From the NCBI GenBank assembly GCA_015487455.1, contig WFPR01000220.1, positions 1 through 5,657 of the forward strand: a stretch of 5,657 nucleotides of DNA, written 5' to 3'. The notes beneath the pieces were generated by a model, which saw nothing but the letters and a program-made list of their open reading frames with translations, searched no databases and had not been told where the DNA came from. This DNA comes from Candidatus Bipolaricaulota bacterium. GTDB lineage: Bacteria; Bipolaricaulota; Bipolaricaulia; RBG-16-55-9. Made by a program: the position numbers and the translations under genes. Positions 1-4,815 of this stretch are shown piece by piece (positions within the stretch are counted from its first letter, which is position 1; each line of letters opens with the position of its first letter).

Positions 1-645
1 ATCAACGAGCTGAAGGTCTGCACCCTGAGGGGGCCCGCGCTGGGGATGGCCGTGGACGTCTTCGACGAGAGGGGCCGCCCCGTCCGCGGCCGGGTGGGCG
101 AGCTCGTGTGCAAGAAGCCCTGGCCGGGGATGACCCGCGGGCTCTACAAAGACCCGGAGCGCTACATCCAGACGTACTGGTCGCGCTTCGAGGGCGTCTG
201 GACCCACGGGGACTGGGCCTACATCGACGAGGACGGCTTCTGGTTCCTCCACGGGCGCAGCGACGACACCATCAAGATCGCGGGCAAGCGCCTGGGTCCC
301 GCGGAGGTGGAGTCGGCCGCGGTGGAGCACCCCCAGGTGGCCGAGGCCGCGGCCGTCGGGGTCCCGCACGAGCTCAAGGGCGAGGCGATCTGGGTCTACG
401 CCGTCTTGAAGCCCGGCGTCGAGCCCTCGGACGCCTTGCGAGAAGAGATCAAGCGGCTCGTCGCGGAGAAGCTGGGCAAGGCGTTCGCGCCCGAGAGCGT
501 GAAGTTCGTCAAGGAGCTGCCCAAGACGCGCAACGCCAAGATTCTGAGAAGGGCGATCCGGGCCGTGGCCCTGGGGCAAGACCCGGGTGATCTCTCCAAC
601 CTGGAGAACCCGGGGGCGCTGGAGGCGATCCGGCGGGCGGTGTAG
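1..645 (+). CDS. AMP-forming acyl-CoA/acetyl-CoA synthetase, C-terminal fragment (5' end outside window)
   Basis: The frame is open from base 1 and ends at TAG 643-645, so these are the last 214 residues of a protein whose start lies upstream; the internal Met at 46 is not the start. The family activates a carboxylic acid with ATP to an acyl-adenylate and transfers it to CoA in the cytoplasm. Visible adenylate-forming motifs, in order, are THGDWA at residues 68-73 (ribose-binding Asp), GRSDDTIKIAGKR at 85-97 (hinge region), PAEVES at 100-105, and LPKTRNAK at 173-180. The last Lys (codon 538-540) is the expected adenylation catalytic lysine. The tail GDLSNLENP (197-204) is common in acetyl-CoA synthetase-like and medium-chain acyl-CoA synthetases. 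The family assignment is firm. The substrate is not determinable, because the acyl-binding N-terminal domain is missing. No terminator is visible after the stop. Confidence 0.93.
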   Translation: MNELKVCTLRGPALGMAVDVFDERGRPVRGRVGELVCKKPWPGMTRGLYKDPERYIQTYWSRFEGVWTHGDWAYIDEDGFWFLHGRSDDTIKIAGKRLGPAEVESAAVEHPQVAEAAAVGVPHELKGEAIWVYAVLKPGVEPSDALREEIKRLVAEKLGKAFAPESVKFVKELPKTRNAKILRRAIRAVALGQDPGDLSNLENPGALEAIRRAV

Positions 646-698
646 GGGTTGGTTGCAGCGCAGGCGCCGAGGGCGTGGCGCTCCCGGCGAAGTCAGCA

Positions 699-1481
699 AT
701 GTGGGGTTGGCTGATTGATCGATCGATGGACGCCCTGTGGGTTCTGGCGCCCCTTTACCTTGTGGCCTCGTTTCTGTACTCGGCCGTCGGCCACGGCGGG
801 GCCTCCGCGTACTTGGCCCTGGCCGCCCTCGTCGGGCTCCCCCGCGAGACGATGGTCCCGATCGCACTCGCGCTCAACGTGCTGGTGACGTCGCTGGGGC
901 TGTGGCACTACGGGCGGGCCGGACACTTTCGGCCGAGACTCCTTTTCCCTTTTGTGGTGACGTCGGTGCCCATGGCCTTCGTGGGCGGCTCGTTGGAGAT
1001 CTCCCCGGAGCTGTTCGCCCTGCTGCTGGGCACCGTACTGCTCCTCGCGGCCCTACGCCTGCTGGGCTTGAGCCGCACGATGGCGCCCGCGCGCGGCGAA
1101 GCGGAGCCCCGGCGGCTCTGGCCCTTGGGGCTTGCACTGGGGGCCTTGCTAGGCTTCCTAGCCGGATTGATCGGCGTGGGCGGCGGGATCTTCTTAAGCC
1201 CCCTGTTGCTGTTCTTGGGCTGGGCCGACGCCAAGCGCACCGCGGCCGTCTCCGCCGCGTTCATCTGGCTGAACTCCTTGAGCGGGCTCGCGGCCCACGC
1301 GCTTCGGGGCTCGCCGGACTGGGAGTTGCTGTTGCCCCTGCTGATCGTCGTAGCCGTGGGCGGGGGTCTCGGCTCCCGGCTCGGGGCGCGGCGCTTCTCG
1401 CCCGTCATCATTCAGAGGCTGCTCGGGGTCGTCCTGCTCGTGGCTGCCGCCAAGTTGCTGCTTCAGGCAGTGGCGGGCTAA
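699..1481 (+). CDS. TSUP-family (sulfite exporter TauE/SafE-like) membrane transporter
   Basis: This is a 260-residue, almost wholly hydrophobic integral membrane protein. It shows the internal duplication of the TSUP family: a glycine-rich first-repeat motif SAVGHGGAS at residues 28-36 and its second-repeat counterpart LIGVGGGIF at 157-165. About eight membrane segments are expected, with a charged cytoplasmic-looking loop near 124-140. Family members move sulfite, sulfoacetate or other small organosulfur or carboxylate anions; the substrate cannot be read from sequence. The start is uncertain. ATG 699, ATG 726 and GTG 675 are all in frame and none has a good ribosome binding site. I chose ATG 699; the conserved part (DALWVLAPLYLVASFLYS) begins just after ATG 726. 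It is followed 18 bases later by a small membrane-protein gene and then moeA, suggesting one transcript. Confidence 0.88.
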   Translation: MWGWLIDRSMDALWVLAPLYLVASFLYSAVGHGGASAYLALAALVGLPRETMVPIALALNVLVTSLGLWHYGRAGHFRPRLLFPFVVTSVPMAFVGGSLEISPELFALLLGTVLLLAALRLLGLSRTMAPARGEAEPRRLWPLGLALGALLGFLAGLIGVGGGIFLSPLLLFLGWADAKRTAAVSAAFIWLNSLSGLAAHALRGSPDWELLLPLLIVVAVGGGLGSRLGARRFSPVIIQRLLGVVLLVAAAKLLLQAVAG

Positions 1482-1499
1482 AGTTGAGCAAGAGCGGAG

Positions 1500-1742
1500 A
1501 TGGAAGGGCTCATCAACGTAATCGGGCCCTACGCTTGGACTCTTGTTGTAACGGGTCTCGTCGTAGGTGCCATCGGCATTGCGAGGAGATCTTGGCTTTT
1601 GTGTCTCCTTGCAGCGCTTCTCTTGTTTATCGCGACGCTGCCCTTCTTGCCCAGCGGGTGGCTGGCCTTGCTCACCCTGGCGCTTGCCGGTGGCTTCCTG
1701 TACGCTGCAGCGATCCTCGGTCGAGAGGGGAGGAGCGATTGA
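1500..1742 (+). CDS. unrecognised 80-residue protein with three predicted membrane segments
   Basis: I do not recognise this family. The protein starts at ATG 1500, with a purine-rich GAGCGGAG directly upstream, and ends at TGA 1740-1742. Three hydrophobic stretches are clear: about residues 12-28, 32-50 and 54-73. Arg-Arg at 29-30 lies between the first two, and a short charged tail GREGRSD follows the third. There are no catalytic motifs and a single Cys (35). It is wedged between the TSUP transporter (18-base gap) and moeA (4-base gap), so it is probably translated as part of the same message and could be a small partner of the transporter. Its GC content, counted over 1501-1740, is about 60%, clearly below moeA. 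That fits a membrane protein rich in Leu/Phe/Ile, or looser codon selection. The size, start signal and snug fit make it a probable real gene. Confidence 0.7.
   Translation: MEGLINVIGPYAWTLVVTGLVVGAIGIARRSWLLCLLAALLLFIATLPFLPSGWLALLTLALAGGFLYAAAILGREGRSD
1725..1735 (+). promoter_or_regulatory. ribosome binding site that supports the moeA GTG start
   Basis: The purine run GAGGGGAGGAG lies inside the 3' end of the small membrane-protein gene. Its AGGAG (1731-1735) is 11 bases before GTG 1747. This supports the GTG as the moeA start rather than the in-frame ATG at 1567, and it implies translational coupling with the upstream gene. Confidence 0.6.
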
Positions 1743-1746
1743 AGCC

Positions 1747-2970
1747 GTGAAGGAACTCATCTCCGTGGACGAGGCGTTTCGGCTCTACAGCAAGCACATC
1801 TCGCCGCTGCCCGCTGAGGAAGTCGAGCTGGAGCGGGCGCTTTATCGAGTGCTCGCCGAGGACGCGCTCAGCGCTGTGGATCTGCCCCCCTTCCCCCAGA
1901 GCGCGATGGACGGCTACGCCTTGCGCGCTCAAGACACCCAGAGCGCGACACCCGAGCGGCCCGCGACGCTGAGGCTTGTGGGGGAGGTGCCCGCCGGGGC
2001 CCTTCCGGAGATCCCCAGGATCGGCCCCGGGGAAGCGGTGCGGATCTTCACGGGCGGCCACGTCCCGGAGGGGGCCGACGCCGTGCTGCGCCAGGAGGAC
2101 GCCCGCGTCGAGGGCGACGTTCTAGTGGTGGAAAGGCCCGTGCCGCCGGGGCGGGACGTGCGCTCCCAGGGCGAGGAGCTGCCCGCCGGAGCCCTCCTCG
2201 CCCGGCGGGGCGAGCGCCTGACGGCCGGGCACCTGGCGGCCCTCGCCGTCGCGGGGGTGGCCCGCGTGAAGGTCCATCGGGAGCCCCGCATCGCGGTGCT
2301 CACGACGGGGGACGAGGTCGTCCCGCCCGGTCGGGCGCTGGAGCCCGGCCAGGTCTACGACGCGAACGCGCCCCTGATCGCGAGCTGGCTGCGGGAGCGG
2401 GGGTGCTCGCGCATCACGACGGAGCACCTCCCGGACGATCTGGGGCGCACGGCGGACGCGCTGGCCCGGGCGCTGGAGCGGAGCGATCTGGTGCTCACGG
2501 CGGGCGGCGTCTCCGTGGGCGAGCGCGACTTCATCATCGCAGCTGCCGAACAGGTCGGCGTGCGGCCCGTCTTCTGGAGGGTGAAGCAGCAGCCGGGCAA
2601 GCCCCTGTTCTTCGGGCTCTTCGGCGAAACCCCTCTGCTGGGGCTGCCGGGGAACCCCGGCTCCGTCTTCGTGTGCCTGGCCACACACGCGCGGCGGGTG
2701 CTGGACTTGCTGGAGGGCTGCGCGGAGCCGGGGCCGCACTTCTATGAGGGCGTTCTAGGGGAGCCCTTGGAGCGGAGCCCCGAGCGGGAGCGCTGGGTCC
2801 GGGCGCGCTGGACCGTCAGGGATGGCAAGATCGAGCTGGAGCCCCTCCCCAGGCAGCGCTCGCACATGATCTCGAACCTCGTGGCGTGCACGGCGCTCGT
2901 CCGGGCCCCCGTGGGTGAGGGGGCGCTGCCCGCGGGGGCGCGGGTCCGCTGGGTGGGCGTGGCCGCGTGA
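1747..2970 (+). CDS. moeA: molybdopterin molybdenumtransferase MoeA
   Basis: MoeA inserts molybdate into adenylylated molybdopterin, the last common step of molybdenum-cofactor synthesis in the cytoplasm. The 407-residue length is normal for the family. Domains in order are MoeA N-terminal (about 5-165), MogA/MoaB-like MoCF domain (about 175-315) and C-terminal beta-barrel (about 330-405). Visible hallmarks: DLPPFPQSAMDGYA at 45-58, whose Asp55 matches the functionally important Asp of E. coli MoeA; TTGDEV with Asp189-Glu190; GGVSVGERDF ending near 262 with Asp261; PGKP at 283-286; and GLPGNPGS at 299-306. The reading frame is open upstream to an ATG at 1567. Those 60 extra codons overlap the small membrane-protein gene and do not resemble MoeA, whereas GTG 1747 gives the family's usual N-terminus and has a ribosome binding site. 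It is the third gene of a compact unit with the TSUP transporter. Confidence 0.95.
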   Translation: MKELISVDEAFRLYSKHISPLPAEEVELERALYRVLAEDALSAVDLPPFPQSAMDGYALRAQDTQSATPERPATLRLVGEVPAGALPEIPRIGPGEAVRIFTGGHVPEGADAVLRQEDARVEGDVLVVERPVPPGRDVRSQGEELPAGALLARRGERLTAGHLAALAVAGVARVKVHREPRIAVLTTGDEVVPPGRALEPGQVYDANAPLIASWLRERGCSRITTEHLPDDLGRTADALARALERSDLVLTAGGVSVGERDFIIAAAEQVGVRPVFWRVKQQPGKPLFFGLFGETPLLGLPGNPGSVFVCLATHARRVLDLLEGCAEPGPHFYEGVLGEPLERSPERERWVRARWTVRDGKIELEPLPRQRSHMISNLVACTALVRAPVGEGALPAGARVRWVGVAA

Positions 2971-2981
2971 GGGCCGCGTGA
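2961..2981 (+). repeat. 10-bp tandem direct repeat spanning the moeA stop codon
   Basis: GGCCGCGTGA occurs at 2961-2970 and again at 2972-2981, an 11-base period. The first copy contains the moeA stop TGA. The second copy can form a weak GCCG/CGGC hairpin (2973-2976 with 2982-2985), but no T-run follows, so I do not call a terminator. It is probably a small local duplication. Confidence 0.4.
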
Positions 2982-2989
2982 CGGCTGAG

Positions 2990-3018
2990 TTGCACGCCGC
3001 GGGGAAATCGTCTAAGCT
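2990..3018 (+). promoter_or_regulatory. weak candidate promoter for the Fur-family gene
   Basis: TTGCAC (2990-2995) and TAAGCT (3013-3018) are 17 bases apart. Each shares only three positions with the sigma-70 consensus. If real, transcription would begin only a few bases before ATG 3028, giving an almost leaderless message. That would fit the lack of a clear Shine-Dalgarno sequence there. The 57-base gap after moeA also allows read-through from the upstream unit. Confidence 0.3.
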
Positions 3019-3027
3019 GAAAGCGCG

Positions 3028-3432
3028 ATGCCGGGGCTCAAGCTGCCGCGGATGACGAAGCAGCGACGCGCGATCCTCGCCGCGCTCCAGGGGGACACCT
3101 CCCACCCGACGGCCGAGGAGATCTACCTGCGCGTGAAGCGCGAGCTGCCGCACATCAGCCTGGCGACCGTCTATCGCAACCTGAGGCGCCTGGCCGAGGA
3201 GGGGCTCGTGCAGGAGATCCCGACGCCGCACGGCCCCGCCCGCTACGACCCGACCACCCGCCCGCACTACCACTTCCTGTGCGACGAGTGCGGTCGGGTC
3301 TACGACGTCAGGCTGGCCGTCCAGAACCGCTTCCACCACGAGCTGGCCCTCCAGGGCTTCAAGGTCCGCGCCCACGAGATGATGTTCTACGGCCTCTGCC
3401 CCGCCTGCAACCGCCAAAACGCCCAGTCCTAG
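3028..3432 (+). CDS. Fur-superfamily metalloregulator of the PerR (peroxide-sensing) type
   Basis: This 134-residue, DNA-binding, metal-dependent transcription factor is typical in size. The winged helix spans about residues 8-65, with recognition-helix region ISLATVYRNLRRL at 43-55; the dimerisation domain follows. Structural zinc site: Cys85, Cys88, Cys124, Cys127. Regulatory metal site: His26, Asp74, His80, His82 and Asp93. From the His to the Asp these match the spacing of Bacillus subtilis PerR ligands (His37, Asp85, His91, His93, Asp104) exactly. Asp rather than Glu at the last position is the feature linked to peroxide sensing by metal-catalysed His oxidation, so PerR is favoured over Fur, Zur or Mur. 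That functional reading is inference. ATG 3028 is used; ATG 3052 (residue 9) is possible. Likely targets are itself and the ferric-iron importer downstream, whose promoter carries a 7-1-7 inverted repeat. Confidence 0.93.
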   Translation: MPGLKLPRMTKQRRAILAALQGDTSHPTAEEIYLRVKRELPHISLATVYRNLRRLAEEGLVQEIPTPHGPARYDPTTRPHYHFLCDECGRVYDVRLAVQNRFHHELALQGFKVRAHEMMFYGLCPACNRQNAQS

Positions 3433-3474
3433 CGAACTCCCGTCCCGCCTGATCCTCCTAAGCCCGAGTGCAAA

Positions 3475-3487
3475 CGATTTTCAATCG
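3475..3487 (+). promoter_or_regulatory. AT-rich dyad resembling a Fur-family box upstream of the -35
   Basis: CGATT-TTC-AATCG is a perfect 5-3-5 inverted repeat in an AT-rich pocket of a GC-rich region. Read on the - strand, the stretch ATTGAAAATCGTTTGC resembles part of the classical Fur box (by eye 11 of 16 positions of AATGATAATCATTATC). It ends 10 bases before the TTGACA hexamer, a reasonable place for a regulator. Ownership by the PerR-like protein is inference. Confidence 0.35.
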
Positions 3488-3497
3488 CGAAAACCCG

Positions 3498-3526
3498 TTG
3501 ACAAAAGCGGACCGCTTTAGTAGGGT
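3498..3526 (+). promoter_or_regulatory. candidate sigma-70 promoter of the ferric-iron transport operon
   Basis: A perfect -35 TTGACA (3498-3503) is followed after 17 bases by TAGGGT (3521-3526), a weak -10 with T, A and the final T conserved. Transcription would start near 3533, leaving a leader of about 170 nt before ATG 3705. A poor -10 behind a perfect -35 is common in regulated promoters, and the spacer is almost filled by an inverted repeat. Confidence 0.55.
3504..3518 (+). promoter_or_regulatory. 15-bp palindromic operator candidate (7-1-7) in the promoter spacer
   Basis: AAAGCGG-A-CCGCTTT is a perfect 7-bp inverted repeat around one central base, lying exactly between the -35 and the proposed -10. 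Fur and PerR boxes have the same 7-1-7 layout, but those are AT-rich, so the sequence itself is different. A dimeric repressor bound here would block RNA polymerase. The adjacent PerR-type gene is the obvious candidate; another metalloregulator encoded elsewhere is possible. Confidence 0.55.
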
Positions 3527-3542
3527 TTTCCCGGAAAGCGAA

Positions 3543-3634
3543 GAGGGCTCAGCCCGAGCGGACTAGGGGCTAGCCGGTCCGAGCCCGAGCCGAGCCCTCG
3601 GCGCCAGAAGGCGGGGGCAGTATAGCTCGGGCTC
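3543..3634 (+). promoter_or_regulatory. structured 5' leader with mutually exclusive stems (candidate RNA regulatory element)
   Basis: An outer stem pairs GAGGGCTC (3543-3550) with GAGCCCTC (3592-3599), and an inner stem pairs CGGAC (3559-3563) with GTCCG (3577-3581). A competing 10-bp perfect stem pairs GAGCCCGAGC (3581-3590) with GCTCGGGCTC (3625-3634); forming it would disturb the first fold. A small CGCC-AGAA-GGCG hairpin sits at 3602-3613. I find no match to riboswitch consensus motifs I know, such as TPP or cobalamin. In GC-rich DNA some such pairing arises by chance, so this is a candidate only. Confidence 0.4.
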
Positions 3635-3654
3635 GCGAGCGGCGTCAAGCCTTA

Positions 3655-3700
3655 GGCCTCCTCGGGCGGCCCGTCCCAAACCCGAAGCCCGAAGGAGGTC
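3655..3700 (+). promoter_or_regulatory. hairpin sequestering the Shine-Dalgarno sequence of the iron-binding protein gene
   Basis: GGCCTCCT (3655-3662) pairs with AGGAGGTC (3693-3700), with one G-U pair. After a single bulged A at 3692, CGGGC (3663-3667) pairs with GCCCG (3687-3691). The result is a 13-bp stem with one bulge and a 19-base loop, and the whole Shine-Dalgarno core is inside it. This is the form taken by translational off-switches in riboswitches and thermosensors. The arm CTCGGGC (3661-3667) could alternatively pair with GCCCGAG at 3552-3558 or 3583-3589, which would free the ribosome binding site. Confidence 0.5.
3692..3699 (+). promoter_or_regulatory. near-perfect Shine-Dalgarno sequence of the iron-binding protein gene
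   Basis: AAGGAGGT lies five bases before ATG 3705 and is by far the strongest ribosome binding site in the window. It fixes the start of the binding-protein gene. It overlaps the second copy of a CCCGAAG heptamer repeated in tandem (3681-3687, 3688-3694). Confidence 0.85.
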
Positions 3701-3704
3701 GGCG

Positions 3705-4793
3705 ATGACCCACGCGACAGCGGTCGTGCGACGGATCGGACGCGGGCTCGCCCTGGCGGGGCTCGTGCTCGGGGGGCTCGCTCTCGGCTCGGCCCTGCCC
3801 CTGGGCGCGGCGGGCCAAGCCCAACAAGCCCAACAGGCCCAGGAAGAACCCCTGGTGGTGGTCTACTCGGCCCGCCACTACGGCTACATGGAGCCCGTCT
3901 TCCGGCGCTTCAAGGAGGAGACGGGGATCGAGGTGCGCTTCACCTTCGGCACGGACGCCGAGCTGCGCGAGCGCCTCAAGGCCGAGGGGCGCTTCACGCC
4001 CGCGGACGTGTACTTGGGCGTCGACGCGGGGAGCCTCTGGCTCGCCGCCCAGGAGGGGCTCCTACAGCCCTTGGACAGCCCCGTGCTGCGGCGGAACGTC
4101 CCGGAACAGTTCCGCGACCCGGAGGGGCGCTGGTACGGGCTCACGCTGCGCCTGCGCACGATCGTCCACTCGAAGGAGCGGGTGAGCCCGGACGAGCTCT
4201 CGACGTACGAGGCGCTGGCCGACCCCCGCTGGCGGGGTCGGCTCTGCCTGCGGCCCGCCAGCCACGTGTACACCCAGTCGTTGGTGGCGGGCCTGATCGC
4301 GGCCCACGGCGTCGAACAAGCTGAAACAATCGTGCGCGGCTGGGTGGCGAACACCCCGCCGGGGAACTTCATCAACAGCGACACGCGGCTGGCCCAGACG
4401 GTCGCCGCCGGGGGCTGCGACGTCTCGATCATCAGCCACTACTACCTGGCGCGGCTCCTCCGCGAGGATAAAGGGTTCCCCGTCGGGCTCTTCTGGGCCA
4501 ACCAAGGGGCGGGCGAGCGAGGGGTCCACGCGAACATCAGCGGCGCGGGGCTGGTGACCTGGGCGCCCCACCCCCAGAACGCCCGAAGGCTGCTGGAGTG
4601 GCTCAGCGAGGGAACGGGCCAGCGGCTCTTCGCCGACGGCAACTGGGAGTACCCCGTCAACCCCGAGGTCGAGCCGCACCCGTTCCTGATCGAGACGTTC
4701 GGGGTGCCCAGGGTCGACCCGATCCCCGTCTGGCGCTACGGCGAGCTGCAACGGGCCGCCATTGAGCTGCTCAACCGCGTCGGGTACCCGTAA
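3705..4793 (+). CDS. ferric-iron ABC transporter periplasmic binding protein (FutA/FbpA type)
   Basis: This 362-residue extracytoplasmic binding protein captures Fe(III) and delivers it to an inner-membrane ABC permease. A signal peptide is visible: RR at 9-10, a hydrophobic core at about 15-35 and a likely Ala-x-Ala cleavage site near 35-40. No lipobox Cys is present. A Gln/Ala-rich linker QAQQAQQAQEE follows. The mature part begins VVVYSARHYGYMEPVFRRF, the first-strand motif of FutA-like proteins. The expected iron ligands are all present: His58 and Tyr59 (RHY), Tyr189 (HVYTQSLVAGLI) and the adjacent pair Tyr246-Tyr247 (SHYY). The His/Tyr set points to FutA-like ferric binding rather than thiamine, sulfate or spermidine binding. 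The permease gene follows after 22 bases. Expression is probably controlled at both promoter and leader levels, as the upstream gap suggests. Confidence 0.93.
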   Translation: MTHATAVVRRIGRGLALAGLVLGGLALGSALPLGAAGQAQQAQQAQEEPLVVVYSARHYGYMEPVFRRFKEETGIEVRFTFGTDAELRERLKAEGRFTPADVYLGVDAGSLWLAAQEGLLQPLDSPVLRRNVPEQFRDPEGRWYGLTLRLRTIVHSKERVSPDELSTYEALADPRWRGRLCLRPASHVYTQSLVAGLIAAHGVEQAETIVRGWVANTPPGNFINSDTRLAQTVAAGGCDVSIISHYYLARLLREDKGFPVGLFWANQGAGERGVHANISGAGLVTWAPHPQNARRLLEWLSEGTGQRLFADGNWEYPVNPEVEPHPFLIETFGVPRVDPIPVWRYGELQRAAIELLNRVGYP

Positions 4794-4815
4794 GCGTGAG
4801 CGGGAGCAAAGCGTC

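Larger units (their letters stand above)
3490..3529 (+). repeat. outer 7-bp inverted repeat enclosing the promoter palindrome
   Basis: AAAACCC (3490-3496) is the exact reverse complement of GGGTTTT (3523-3529). The pair flanks the -35 hexamer and the inner 7-1-7 palindrome, with centres only 1.5 bases apart, making a nested, cruciform-like element. In RNA it could also act as a terminator-like stem for the preceding Fur-family gene, since it ends in UUUU, but the unequal 7- and 4-base internal gaps and the perfect -35 make the promoter reading more likely. Confidence 0.45.

Noticed and set aside
675..698. GTG 675 as start of the TSUP transporter
   Set aside because: No ribosome binding site, and the added residues are not hydrophobic or family-like; ATG 699 or ATG 726 fit better.
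717..728. GATC tandem run before the TSUP gene's second ATG
   Set aside because: Only two and a half units; too short to be a meaningful repeat or operator.
1567..1746. N-terminal 60-codon extension of moeA from ATG 1567
   Set aside because: It overlaps the small membrane-protein gene in another frame, does not resemble MoeA, and would make the protein unusually long; GTG 1747 has a ribosome binding site and gives the normal MoeA start.
737..1750. Long + strand open frame across the TSUP gene and small-protein gene
   Set aside because: Arg/Gly/Ala/Pro-rich shadow frame of GC-rich coding DNA, with no domain-like pattern.
2973..2985. Terminator after moeA
   Set aside because: Only a 4-bp stem and no T-run follow; it looks like a by-product of the 10-bp direct repeat.
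2755..3417. 220-codon - strand open frame opposite the Fur-family gene
   Set aside because: It mirrors the moeA end and the PerR-type gene, which have clear motifs; its composition is typical of an antisense shadow frame.
3523..3532. GGG-TTTT-CCC hairpin as a stand-alone intrinsic terminator
   Set aside because: A three-base-pair stem is too short, and the T-run is in the loop instead of after the stem.
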